This document shows positions 9,246-18,225 of a DNA stretch of 64,000 nt, piece after piece (the first letter of the stretch is position 1; each line of letters starts with the position of its first letter). The notes under the pieces were generated by a model. That model had not been told where the DNA came from. It worked only from the letters and a program-made list of their open reading frames with translations, and did no database searches. A program made the translations under genes and the position numbers. The stretch lies in the NCBI RefSeq assembly GCF_000020725.1, contig NC_011146.1, forward strand, positions 2,045,501 through 2,109,500. The letters are read 5' to 3'. This stretch comes from Citrifermentans bemidjiense Bem. Its GTDB lineage: Bacteria > Desulfobacterota > Desulfuromonadia > Geobacterales > Geobacteraceae.

Positions 9246-11742
9246 GGAGATTCTCGTCAGGGAGAGAGCTGGAGTGGCCCGAAAGGCCGAGCCGGTGCGG
9301 GTCTCTGTCCCCTTTGCCAAAGGGGAGCTGCCCGACCTTGACGCTCTGTGCCTGCAAGATGGGGCAGGGGAGCCGGTCCTTTCGCAATTGCAGGTGCTCA
9401 GCCGCTGGAAAGACGGCTCCGTGCAGTGGCTGCACTGCGACTTCGCGGCCGACGCACCGGCGTCTGCCGAGCTCCGCTACCGCCTGGCCCCGGGCGACTT
9501 TGCGGCTCCCGAGGCAGCCGGCGAGCTGCGCGTGACCCCGGGAAAGGATAGCTGGCAGGTAGATACCGGCGCCGCTCGTTTCCAGCTCGACGCGAGGATA
9601 CTCCGCCCATTTCTCCAGGTGCAAGGGGGAGAGGAACCGGCATCAGGCGCCGGGCTTTGCCGCCTGAAAAACTGCGCCGGGAAGGAGCTTCAGGGGACGG
9701 TCGAGCAGATCGCGCTGGAGAACTTCGGGGCGCTGCGTGCTACGCTACGACTGGAAGGGGCTTTCGCCGCGGCGGCACGCTTTTGCTGCCGGCTCCATTT
9801 CTTCGCCGGCAAAAGCCGCTGCCGCATCGAGCTCACCCTGCACAACCCGCGCAGGGCCCGCCACGCCGGCGGGCTGTGGGATTTGGGGGACCCGGGCTCG
9901 CTCCTTTTCCGTGGCCTGCGCTTCGAGCTTCCCCTGGAGCAGCCGGGGGAGCAACTGGTTATCCCTGAGCCGGGGGCGGAGCGGGTAATGCCGATACGCG
10001 GCGGGTCGCTGTCGCTTTTGCAGCAATCAAGCGGAGGAAGTTCCGCCCAGGGCGCGGGGTATCGACTGCTGGAGGGGGGCGAGCTGTTGCTGGAAGGGAA
10101 AAGGGCCACCCCGCTCATCTGGTGCGGCGTCGGCGCCCGGGGGGTGGGGGCGCTCCTTCCACGCTTCTGGCAGGAATTCCCCAAGGAAGTCGCGGCAGGG
10201 CCCGCGGCGCTTTGCCTCTCGCTCTTCCCCGAGGGCCTTGAGCCGCACGAGTTGCAGGGGGGGGAGCGCAGCACCAGCTCCTTATGGCTCGACTTCTGCT
10301 GCCGCCCCGAGGATATGGCGCCGCTCGCAGCGCCGCTGTCGCTCTCTCCCGCACCCGAGGCGGTGCGCGCCTCCGGCGTGCTGGGGGACCTGCCGCCAGT
10401 CGCCGGCGACTTCGTGGACCGTTTCCTCCCCGGCCCGCAGGCGCTCTTCGAGCGGCGCGAGGCTATCGACGAATACGGCTGGCGCAATTTCGGCGACATC
10501 TACGCCGACCATGAGGCTGTTTATCACCACGGATCCGACCCCTTCGTCTCCCATTACAACAACCAGTACGACGTCTGCGCCGGGCTTTACCGCAAGTTCC
10601 TCGCCACGGGCGACCCGTGCTGGGGGGAGCTCGCCTCGGACTTGGCCCGTCACGTGCTCGACATCGACATCTACCATACCCGTGAGGACCGGGAGGAGTA
10701 CAACGGTGGGCTCTTCTGGCACACGGACCACTACATCAGCGCCGGAAACGCGACCCACCGCACCTATTCCAAGCTGCACCTGGGGGTGAAGGATCCCCGC
10801 TACTGGGGTGGGGGGCCGGACGCGGAGCACTGCTATACCACGGGGCTCCTGCTGCACTACTTCCTCACCGGGAACCCCGACTTCCGGGATGCAGTCTTGA
10901 CCCTTGCCGACTGGTGCTACGGCGCTCTCGACGGATCCAGGCTGCTGCTGGCCACCGCTAAGAAGTCGCTTCGTTACATGTCGCTGCTACGCTACGGCAA
11001 GGGGAGCCTCTTCCCGCGCTATCCCTTCGACAGGGGGACGGGAAACGCGCTTACCGCCTGCCTGGACGCCTTCCAGCTTTCTGGAGACCGGACTTATCTA
11101 GCGCGGGCCGAGGAGCTGATACGGGGCGCGCTGCACCCGATGGACGACATCGAGGCGCGTGGGCTGGGAAACCCGGAGCTCGCATGGTCCTACACGGTGC
11201 TCCTGGGGGCGGTGGCAAAGTTCTTGGACAAAAAGAGCGAGCTCAAGGAGTGGGACGAAGCCTTCGCCCTAGCCCGGGCCGGGCTTTTGGCCTACGCGGA
11301 CTGGATGGAGCGGCACGAGTTCCCCTACCTGAGGAAGACGGAGCTTCTTGAGTACCCGAACGAGACCTGGGCGGCGCAGGAGCTGCGCAAGTGCGTCGTC
11401 TTGTACCGCGCCGCCCGCTACGCTCCGCAGGACCGGCGCCTGGCCTTACTGGAGAAGGCGCGGCAACTGCTTAAGGAAGCCCGTGTCGACCTAGAGCGCT
11501 TCCCCACCAGCAACTGCACGCGGCCGGTAGCGCTCATGCTGCAAAACGGCTGGATTGCCGCCGCGCTCGAAAACGAGCTTCCCGCGCACTGTTTCGGCGG
11601 GGAGCCCGTTTTCACCGCTGGCGCAGGCACACCAAAGCTATCGGGAGCGACTGTCGTCGCCAGGATAGTCCGGGAGTTGTGGGACGCAATTAGGGAAACG
11701 ACGCTCAAAAGGGAGCTGGCCTGGCTAAGGTCGCGGCTTTAG
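9235..11742 (+). CDS. Exo-rhamnogalacturonan-lyase-like protein (RIFT barrel plus alpha/alpha barrel)
   Basis: 835 aa. The N-terminal region (about 1-90; KAEPVRVSVPFAKGELPD, LSRWKDGSVQWLHCDF) resembles the RIFT-barrel domain of PcRGLX/YetA-like proteins. The middle and C-terminal part, from about residue 400 (YGWRNFGDIYADHEAVYHHG, SHYNNQYDVCAGLYRKFLATGD, NGGLFWHTDHYISAGNATHR), resembles their alpha/alpha toroid catalytic domain. No signal peptide is seen, so the product appears cytoplasmic, which is unusual for a polysaccharide-degrading enzyme. The ATG at 9235 overlaps the preceding GT4 gene. It may trim or edit lipid-linked or misassembled repeat units. The family call is moderate, from recalled motif resemblance. 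Confidence 0.7.
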   Translation: MQAKEILVRERAGVARKAEPVRVSVPFAKGELPDLDALCLQDGAGEPVLSQLQVLSRWKDGSVQWLHCDFAADAPASAELRYRLAPGDFAAPEAAGELRVTPGKDSWQVDTGAARFQLDARILRPFLQVQGGEEPASGAGLCRLKNCAGKELQGTVEQIALENFGALRATLRLEGAFAAAARFCCRLHFFAGKSRCRIELTLHNPRRARHAGGLWDLGDPGSLLFRGLRFELPLEQPGEQLVIPEPGAERVMPIRGGSLSLLQQSSGGSSAQGAGYRLLEGGELLLEGKRATPLIWCGVGARGVGALLPRFWQEFPKEVAAGPAALCLSLFPEGLEPHELQGGERSTSSLWLDFCCRPEDMAPLAAPLSLSPAPEAVRASGVLGDLPPVAGDFVDRFLPGPQALFERREAIDEYGWRNFGDIYADHEAVYHHGSDPFVSHYNNQYDVCAGLYRKFLATGDPCWGELASDLARHVLDIDIYHTREDREEYNGGLFWHTDHYISAGNATHRTYSKLHLGVKDPRYWGGGPDAEHCYTTGLLLHYFLTGNPDFRDAVLTLADWCYGALDGSRLLLATAKKSLRYMSLLRYGKGSLFPRYPFDRGTGNALTACLDAFQLSGDRTYLARAEELIRGALHPMDDIEARGLGNPELAWSYTVLLGAVAKFLDKKSELKEWDEAFALARAGLLAYADWMERHEFPYLRKTELLEYPNETWAAQELRKCVVLYRAARYAPQDRRLALLEKARQLLKEARVDLERFPTSNCTRPVALMLQNGWIAAALENELPAHCFGGEPVFTAGAGTPKLSGATVVARIVRELWDAIRETTLKRELAWLRSRL

Positions 11743-11759
11743 CCGGCTCAGGGTGAGAC

Positions 11760-12816
11760 ATGGATGCTGTCCGGGAAATGGTTAAGAAAATATTGGCCAA
11801 GGCGCTAGTCCTTTCCTGTGCCGACGTACTTTTTCGCCATTTGAACCGAGAGCGGCTCCTGGTGGTCATGTACCACGGCGTGACCACGGAAAGCTATACG
11901 CCAGCGGTCTGGACCCAGCTCCCCCTGCCGATGTTCCGCAGCCAACTCGAGTTTTTGAGCAAGCACTACCGGTTCGTCACCCTGCAGCAGGTGATACGGG
12001 CGCTGGACAGGGGGGAGCCCCTGCCGGAGCGCGCCGCGCTGATCACCTTCGACGACGGGTTGAAGAACAACTACTCGGTCGCCTACCCGGTACTCAAGGA
12101 GCTGGGGATTCCCGCCGCCATCTTCCTCACCGTCAACATGATCGGGGGGGGGCGAGATGTTCTGGTTCGACGAGCTCTACCTGCTGATCCGCGAGGGGGT
12201 GGCGCTTGGCGTGGCGCTGGAGCTGCCCTGCCCCGAGGCCCAGCGGCACTACCGGGAGGGGGACGTCTGGAAGTCCTACTTCGCCTGTGTCGAGGCTGCC
12301 AAGCGCTGCGGCAGCGAACGGCGCCACAGGCTCCTGGAGGATCTGCGCCAGAGGGTCCCCTTGGAGCGCGAGCGGCACCTAGACGATTTCGGCCTACTCG
12401 ATTGGGATCAGGTGCGTGAGATGGAGCGCTCAGGGCTGGTCGGCTTCGGCGTGCACACCGCGACGCACCGGATCCTCTCGGAATTGAAGGAGCACGAACT
12501 GGAGGAGGAGGTTCTGGCCCCCCGTAAGAGGTTCACCGAGCAACTGGGGGTGGAGGCGGAGAGTTTCTGCTTCCCCAACGGGCGCCCGGGAGTCGACTTC
12601 TACCCAAGCCACGAGGAGTACCTCCGCTTGCGCGGCTACGTCTGTGCCTTTAGCACCGGCGACGAGCTTTTCGACCGCAGCGTGGGAAACCGGATGGCGA
12701 TAGCGAGGATTCCGGCTGGAAACGACGGGAGCTCCCATCCCGACTACTTCAGGCTCAACACGGCGGGCGTGCTGAGCCCGTTCCGGAAATGGCGCTGCAT
12801 GGACCGCCAGCAGTAA
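11760..12816 (+). pseudogene. Polysaccharide deacetylase interrupted by a +1 frameshift in a nine-G tract
   Basis: Two overlapping frames together encode one deacetylase of about 350 aa. Frame A (from ATG 11760) gives VVMYHGVTTE, a SQLEFLSKHYRFVTLQQVI segment, the NodB motif LITFDDGLKNNYSVAYPVL and FLTVNMIGGG. It then runs out of frame after the G-run at 12144-12152. Frame B picks up immediately with EMFWFDELYLLIREG and continues through GFGVHTATHRIL and ESFCFPNGRPG to the stop at 12816. Removing one G restores a continuous protein. Either the gene is inactive here, or it switches by slipped-strand mispairing, or the base call is wrong. The gene lies in line with its EPS neighbours. Confidence 0.82.
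12144..12152 (+). repeat. Nine-G homopolymer at the deacetylase frameshift
   Basis: An uninterrupted run of nine guanines (12144-12152) sits exactly where the two halves of the deacetylase change frame; eight would keep it open. Confidence 0.9.
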
Positions 12817-12843
12817 CAAGGCCCCTGACGCGGAGGAAGCGAT

Positions 12844-13974
12844 TTGGCTGCATCTGCGATCGACATAGAGGTGGTTTCCGACCACGGCCGTTTCCTGGAG
12901 CTAAAGCCTGAGTGGGACCTGCTCCTGGCGCAGCTAGGCGACCAGGCCTCCGTGTTCCTGAGTCACTACTGGCTTGACTGCTGGTGGCGGCACTTCGGCG
13001 GCGACGCCAAGCTGCACCTGCTGGTGCTGCGCCGCGAGGGGAGGATGATCGCCATCGCCCCGCTGATGCGGCGGCGCCTTTCCCTGTACGGCCTTCCGGT
13101 TCGCTGCCTCTGTTTTCCGGAAAACGGCAACACCCTGCACAGCGACCTCCTGGTCGGCGAGGCCGAGCGCGGAGAGTCTCTGACGGAGCTTCTATCCTAT
13201 CTGGACCGGAACCGGCGGGAGTGGGACCTGGTCCACCTGCACCGGATGCCGGGGGACTCTCCCAATCTGGCGGTCGCCCTGAACCTGCTCCGGGAGACGG
13301 GGGTGAAGCACCACCTGCGCAGCGTCTACGCCTCGCCCTACCTCAAAGTGGCGGGGGGGTGGCAGGCGTTCCATGCGGGGCGGAGCGTAAGGGTTCGCAA
13401 GACCCTGCGCAACGTAAGGAACAGCCTGGAGCGCGCTGCATGCCCAGACCTCGTGCGGGTGGCGACCTGGGAGGAATTTCTGGAGCAACGGGAAGCCATC
13501 TGCCGGATCGCCAGCCACAGCTGGACCGAGGAGGAGGGGGACTCCCTGGCCACCCCGGTCAACCGCGCCTTCTTCGAGGACCTGGCCCGGGAGGCGGCCC
13601 GGGAAGGAGGGCTGCGGGTTTGGCTCCTCCTTCTGGACGGTCGCCCCGCCGCCTTCGAGTTCCACCTGCGCGGCTTCGGCAAGCAGCATGCGCTGAGAGC
13701 CTCGTTCGACGAGGAGTTTGCCTCCCTTTCTCCCGGCGCGTTCCTGGAGATGGAGCTGCTCAGGGAGATTTACGATGAACCGCAGGGGGTTGCGCACTTC
13801 GATTTCGGTGGGAGCACCGACCCCTACAAGAAGCGCTGGAGCGATCAGGCCCGGGAACTGGTCCTGTTACAGTTGTTCAACGCGGAGCCTTATTCCAGGC
13901 TTTGCTCGCTTTACGCCACGTTGCTGATACCGCTTCTGCGCCAGGTGCGCGACCTGTTAAGGAGAAAGGGATGA
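12844..13974 (+). CDS. CelD/FemAB-like GNAT-fold acyltransferase
   Basis: 376 aa protein of the Acetyltransf_6 (CelD-like) group. It has the N-terminal LKPEWDLLLAQLGDQASVFL and FLSHYWLDCWWRHFGGDAKL motifs, and a C-terminal ESFDFGGSTDPYKKRWS-like block (DFGGSTDPYKKRW). Such proteins occur in cellulose and EPS operons and are thought to acylate or aminoacylate the glycan. The start is TTG at 12844, chosen because a GGAGG ribosome site lies just upstream; no ATG gives a better fit. It overlaps the next gene by four bases. It is a second, divergent FemAB-type protein beside the one at 1219-2253. Confidence 0.82.
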   Translation: MAASAIDIEVVSDHGRFLELKPEWDLLLAQLGDQASVFLSHYWLDCWWRHFGGDAKLHLLVLRREGRMIAIAPLMRRRLSLYGLPVRCLCFPENGNTLHSDLLVGEAERGESLTELLSYLDRNRREWDLVHLHRMPGDSPNLAVALNLLRETGVKHHLRSVYASPYLKVAGGWQAFHAGRSVRVRKTLRNVRNSLERAACPDLVRVATWEEFLEQREAICRIASHSWTEEEGDSLATPVNRAFFEDLAREAAREGGLRVWLLLLDGRPAAFEFHLRGFGKQHALRASFDEEFASLSPGAFLEMELLREIYDEPQGVAHFDFGGSTDPYKKRWSDQARELVLLQLFNAEPYSRLCSLYATLLIPLLRQVRDLLRRKG

Positions 13975-14849
13975 AAGATTTGCGGGTGGTACTGGTGGTG
14001 TCGACGGATCCCTCCGACCTCTTCTTCGCAAACCAGCTGGCCAGGCGCCTTTGCGCCGTTGCGGTAGTGGTGGAGGACCAGGCGGCTGCGCCGCTTGGCC
14101 CCCGCCTGCGCAGGACGGTGCGCCGGCTGCTTAGCCCTTGGAAGCTCCCGGAGCACTTGCGGGGACAGCGGATCATCGCGGAGCATGTACGCAGGACCGC
14201 CCTCATCGACCGGGATGGTTTCGGCGACGAGGGGTACCAGCTGCAACTTCCGGAGGAGTGCCAACTGGTCGAGCTCTCCGGAAAAGGGGTGCTGAACCGC
14301 CTGGAGACTGTCGAGCGGGTGCGGCAGCTCGAGCCTGACCTCCTGGTGCTCTGCGGCTGCTCCATCATCAAGAAGGAGCTCCTTTCGGTGCCGCGCCTGG
14401 GCACCCTCAACCTGCACGGTGGGCTGGCGCAGCGCTACCGCGGGGTGTGGACCACCCTCTGGGCGGTGGTGAACCGGGAGCCGGAGTACGTGGGGGCCAC
14501 GGTGCATTTCGTCACCCCGGACATCGACGACGGCGACATCGTGCTCCAGGGGCGCCCCGAACTGGGCCCGGACGACAACCCCGAGTCGCTTTACGTCAAG
14601 GTGGTCCGCCTCGGGGTAGAAATGATGGCTAGCGCCGTGGCAGGGATCGCTGCCGGGCAGGTGCAGCGTTATCCCCTGGAGCAGCGCGGCCAGCTCTACC
14701 TCTCGTCCATGGTCACCCCGGAAGTGCTGACAAAGGCATGGCGGGTTACCGAGGAGGGGGTGATGCAGGAGTACCTCTCCGACCGCGAAAGGCGGGACGC
14801 AGCGGTGCTCCCCTTGATGCGGGGGGTGTTCCCTCCGCAGGGGAGGTAG
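13971..14849 (+). CDS. Formyltransferase-family protein (Fmt/ArnA-N-like), probably acting on an amino sugar
   Basis: 292 aa. The recognisable core is LGTLNLHGGLAQRYRGVW, carrying the family's Asn and His, followed by GATVHFVTPDIDDGDIVLQG with the catalytic aspartate. These are the 10-formyl-THF-dependent formyltransferase motifs. The first 100 residues are divergent (MKDLRVVLVVSTDPSDLFFA), and no C-terminal tRNA-binding domain is evident, arguing against a second methionyl-tRNA formyltransferase. With its EPS neighbours an N-formylated sugar is the best guess. The ATG overlaps the preceding stop (ATGA). Confidence 0.8.
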   Translation: MKDLRVVLVVSTDPSDLFFANQLARRLCAVAVVVEDQAAAPLGPRLRRTVRRLLSPWKLPEHLRGQRIIAEHVRRTALIDRDGFGDEGYQLQLPEECQLVELSGKGVLNRLETVERVRQLEPDLLVLCGCSIIKKELLSVPRLGTLNLHGGLAQRYRGVWTTLWAVVNREPEYVGATVHFVTPDIDDGDIVLQGRPELGPDDNPESLYVKVVRLGVEMMASAVAGIAAGQVQRYPLEQRGQLYLSSMVTPEVLTKAWRVTEEGVMQEYLSDRERRDAAVLPLMRGVFPPQGR

Positions 14850-14850
14850 C

Positions 14851-15921
14851 ATGTTCCGGATCTCCGTAAGGCGTCGCACTTTCCTGAAGGTTTTGGCGGC
14901 CATGCTCGTCCTCGTGGCGTGGGGAAGGAAGGGCGTCTCCCACGCCGCCCAGGCCGGTAAAAGGAGCAGGGTGGTGGTGGTGCACGATGCCGGGGCCGCC
15001 CCGGGGCCGGGGCTCGACAATGCGGACCTGGACCCGGAGACGGTAAAGCGGATGGTGAACCAGGGGGTCGTTGCCCTTACCGGCGCCGCCGATCTCAAAA
15101 GCGCCTGGAGAAAGGTCATCCCCGACCCCTCCAAGCGGGTCGCCGTCAAGGTCAACTGCCAGATACGCGGGATCTACACCAAGGCGAAGGTGGTGCAACC
15201 GGTGTTGGAGGGGCTGATGCTCGCCGGCGTCTCCGCAGACAACATCCTGGTCTACGACATGACCGACAACGCCTTCGAACTGGCGGGCTTCAAGCGCAAC
15301 CTGGGAGCCGGGGTCAAGGTGGGGAAGGTGGCGGATTTCGGCGGCTATTCCAGGATCCTGTACCACCGGCTGGCGAACCTCCTCACCGGGGGGCACCCGT
15401 ATTCCGTCGCGAACCTCGTCACCAACACCCTGCACGCGCCCGCGGGGCGCTGGGACTGCGACTACCTGATCAACGTTCCCGTGCTGAAGGCGCTGGACGG
15501 CTACTGCGGGGTGACCCTCAGCATGAAGAACCATTACGGCTCCATCGGCAACCCCGGTGACCACCACAAGGACATCATGGATCACATACCGCTCATCAAC
15601 TCGCAGCCGGAGATCAAGGACAAGACGAGGCTCATCGTGATGGACGCTATCTTCGGAGAGTACCAGTGGGTGAACGGCCGCGACCAAAGCCATGTGGTAC
15701 GGGTGAACAAGGTCCTGGTGGCTTGCGACACCGTGGCGATCGACGCCACCGGCTGGCGCATGATCGACGCGCTGAGAAAGGAGCACGACCTCCCTCCGGT
15801 GGCGCCGAGGCCCCAGTACATAGCGAAGGCGGCGGCCCTTGGGCTTGGGGTTGCCGATCCGTCGCAGATCGAACTGCTTCAGCTTGAGACCGGCAAGGGA
15901 TCCGGGGGGAGGGGACGGTGA
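14851..15921 (+). CDS. DUF362 protein with a twin-arginine signal
   Basis: 356 aa. The N-terminus MFRISVRRRTFLKVLAAMLV is a Tat signal (RRxFLK followed by a hydrophobic stretch, probable cleavage near AAQA), so the protein is exported folded. The body shows DUF362 features: KRVAVKVNCQIRGIYTKAKV, VYDMTDNAFELAGF, YLINVPVLKALDGYCGVTLS and SMKNHYGSIGNPGDHHKDIM. There is no ferredoxin-type cysteine cluster, unlike many relatives. The function of the family is unsettled. It lies one base after the formyltransferase gene and overlaps the radical SAM gene, suggesting a functional trio. Confidence 0.85.
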   Translation: MFRISVRRRTFLKVLAAMLVLVAWGRKGVSHAAQAGKRSRVVVVHDAGAAPGPGLDNADLDPETVKRMVNQGVVALTGAADLKSAWRKVIPDPSKRVAVKVNCQIRGIYTKAKVVQPVLEGLMLAGVSADNILVYDMTDNAFELAGFKRNLGAGVKVGKVADFGGYSRILYHRLANLLTGGHPYSVANLVTNTLHAPAGRWDCDYLINVPVLKALDGYCGVTLSMKNHYGSIGNPGDHHKDIMDHIPLINSQPEIKDKTRLIVMDAIFGEYQWVNGRDQSHVVRVNKVLVACDTVAIDATGWRMIDALRKEHDLPPVAPRPQYIAKAAALGLGVADPSQIELLQLETGKGSGGRGR

Positions 15922-17051
15922 AGCTTCTCGTCGGAGCCTATCGCGAGCTCTCCGCGGAGCTGTTGCGGGAGCGCCACCACAGGCGGGTTCAGGCGCTGGA
16001 TTGCATCGCCTTTCTTACCTATCGCTGCACCAGCTGCTGCAGGACCTGCACCATCTGGCAGCGGGAGGGAAGCGGCATGGCGGAGCTTACCCGCGAGCAG
16101 TGGCTGGAGCTGGTGCCGGGGCTAGCGCAGTACGGCATCCGCTCCTTCGAGATCTTCGGCGGCGACGCGCTGTTGCGCAAAGAGGTCATCTTCGACCTTA
16201 CCGAACGCCTCACCGAAAGAGGGATCGCCTCCTATTTTCCGACCAACGCGAACCTCTGCGACCGCGATGCCGTGGAGCGTCTGGTCGGCGCTGGGTTGGG
16301 CACGGTCTACCTCTCCATCGACGACGTCGACGAGATGCACGACCGGGTCCGCGGGGTGCCGGGTGGTTTTTCCAAGGTGGCGCAGGCATTGGAGCATTTC
16401 TCTGCGGTGCGCGGCTGTGGGGAGCGCCCCTACATCGTGATCTGCACCACCCTGTCCAGCCTCAACTTCAGGAACTTCCCGAAGCTGCTCGATTTCCTGT
16501 CCGGCTACCCGGTGCAGGCGGTCTACCCGCGGCCGCTGGGGGAGTTCTCGGCTGCCAACGTGGCCGCTTCTAGGCTGGACGGCAAGCTCCCCGAGCCCTA
16601 CTTCGCCTCCTCCGACGGCAGCTCCCACCTCATGTCGCCCGAGGATCTGGTCGAGATGCGGGAGATGATCCGGGAGGTGAGAAGCCGCAGCTACCCCTTC
16701 TACGTAAACTGGCGCACCTACTACAGCACCACCGATCGCACCTTTCTCTGCGGCGAATATCCCCTTTGCCATTGCCGGGTCGCGAGCACCGTGCTCACCA
16801 TCAACCCCAACGGCGACGTGGTTCCCTGCCCCTTTTTCCGCAGCTACGTCTTAGGCAACCTGACGCGCGAGAGCCTCGGCGCCATCTGGGGCAATCCGCA
16901 CCACCGAGAATTCCTGGCGGCGCAGCGCCAGGGGCGGCTGGCCATCTGCCGCAACTGCAACACGAGGGCCTACTATACCTCCCTTACCGAGACGCTCGGC
17001 TACTACGCCAAGCGGGCCCTGGAGCGTACGGGGCTGTACCATGCCCTCTAG
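15918..17051 (+). CDS. Radical SAM/SPASM-domain enzyme
   Basis: 377 aa. The radical SAM 4Fe-4S motif is CTSCCRTC (Cx3Cx2C spacing) near residue 36, followed by a GGDALLRKEV glycine-rich SAM-binding segment. The C-terminus (from about residue 270) is a SPASM-type auxiliary cluster region: CGEYPLCHC, TINPNGDVVPCPFF, LGAIWGNPHHREFL and CRNCNTRAYY. Such enzymes modify peptides or small metabolites by radical chemistry. There is no obvious precursor peptide beside it, and the setting suggests a sugar or lipid-linked substrate. Its start overlaps the DUF362 stop. Confidence 0.87.
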   Translation: MKLLVGAYRELSAELLRERHHRRVQALDCIAFLTYRCTSCCRTCTIWQREGSGMAELTREQWLELVPGLAQYGIRSFEIFGGDALLRKEVIFDLTERLTERGIASYFPTNANLCDRDAVERLVGAGLGTVYLSIDDVDEMHDRVRGVPGGFSKVAQALEHFSAVRGCGERPYIVICTTLSSLNFRNFPKLLDFLSGYPVQAVYPRPLGEFSAANVAASRLDGKLPEPYFASSDGSSHLMSPEDLVEMREMIREVRSRSYPFYVNWRTYYSTTDRTFLCGEYPLCHCRVASTVLTINPNGDVVPCPFFRSYVLGNLTRESLGAIWGNPHHREFLAAQRQGRLAICRNCNTRAYYTSLTETLGYYAKRALERTGLYHAL

Positions 17052-17066
17052 GAGAAGGCCGCAGCT

Positions 17067-18218
17067 ATGGATCTGATCATCCCCAAGGTAATGCACGTCA
17101 TCCTCTCGCTCGATGCAGGCGGAGGCGCCGAGAGGCTGGTCTATGACCTCGTGCGTGACGCCGTTTTTTCCCCCGCCCCCCCGGTCGTCTGCTGTCTCTA
17201 CCATCCCGGCAAACTGGGAGTCCTGCTGCAACAGGAGGGTTTTCGGGTGTACTCGCCAGCCACCAAACCGGGTGGGCTCCAGTGGTCCCTCGTCCCCTGG
17301 CTCGCCCGGATCATCCGAAAGGAAGGTGTCGATGTGGTGCACGCCCACCAGTACACCCCCATGTTCTACAGCGTCCCGGCGGCGCTCGCGGCGGGCCGCA
17401 AGCGGGTCATCTACACCGAACACGGCAGGCTCTACCCGGACCTTCCCAAGTGGAAACGGCGCCTTTGCAACCCGCTTTTATCGTGGGGGATCGACCAGAT
17501 CGTCTCCATCTCGGACGGCACCAAGGAGGCGATGGTGGCGGTCGACAACTTCGCCGGGGATCGCATCGCCGTGGTGCACAACGGCGTCCTCTTCGCCAAG
17601 CCCGGCTCCGATTTCGACCCCGCAGAAAAGAGGCGCTCGCTCGGCATCCCCCCCTCGCACCGGATCATCGGGACCGCGGCGCGGCTGGAGCGGATCAAGA
17701 ACCTCCCCATGATGCTGCGCGGTTTCCAGCGCGTGCTGGAAAAGATGCCCGATACCTCGCTCCTGATCGCGGGGAGGGGGTCGCGCGAAAGGGCCCTGAA
17801 GCAGTACGCCCAGGAACTCGGCATAGCGGATAAGGTGCGTTTCCTCGGGCTGCGGGACGATCTCCCCGAGATCTACCCGCTTTTCGAGCTCTTCCTGCTC
17901 ACCTCCTTTTCGGAAGGGATCTCCGTCACCCTGCTGGAGGCGATGTCTCACGGCGTGGCGCCCATCGCCACCCGGGTGGGGGGCAACCCGGAGGTGGTCC
18001 TCGAGGGCGAGACCGGCCTCCTGGTGGGGGATGACGATTACATCGAGCTCGGCGAGAAGATCCTGGAGCTCATGGCGGTTCCTGAGCGCGCCAGGCGCAT
18101 GGGGGAGGCCGCCCACGGCTGGGTCGGGAATCATTTTTCCTTCGAAAAGATGGTCCAGGACTATCTGCGGCTCTACCGGGGAGCCGAGGCTAACCCCGAT
18201 GATCAGGTAAGGGAATAG
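17067..18218 (+). CDS. Family 4 glycosyltransferase
   Basis: 383 aa GT-B enzyme. The N-terminal acceptor domain begins with VMHVILSLDAGGGAERLVYD and contains VVHAHQYTPMFYSVPAALAA. The donor-binding half has IIGTAARLERIKNLPMMLRG, VRFLGLRDDLPEIYPLFELF and the TSFSEGISVTLLEAMSHGVA motif with its two glutamates. It is predicted to add one sugar to the lipid-linked repeat unit at the cytoplasmic face. The ATG at 17067 has an AGGAG ribosome site. It is followed after seven bases by the polymerase/ligase gene. Confidence 0.9.
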   Translation: MDLIIPKVMHVILSLDAGGGAERLVYDLVRDAVFSPAPPVVCCLYHPGKLGVLLQQEGFRVYSPATKPGGLQWSLVPWLARIIRKEGVDVVHAHQYTPMFYSVPAALAAGRKRVIYTEHGRLYPDLPKWKRRLCNPLLSWGIDQIVSISDGTKEAMVAVDNFAGDRIAVVHNGVLFAKPGSDFDPAEKRRSLGIPPSHRIIGTAARLERIKNLPMMLRGFQRVLEKMPDTSLLIAGRGSRERALKQYAQELGIADKVRFLGLRDDLPEIYPLFELFLLTSFSEGISVTLLEAMSHGVAPIATRVGGNPEVVLEGETGLLVGDDDYIELGEKILELMAVPERARRMGEAAHGWVGNHFSFEKMVQDYLRLYRGAEANPDDQVRE

Positions 18219-18225
18219 GTGGAAC

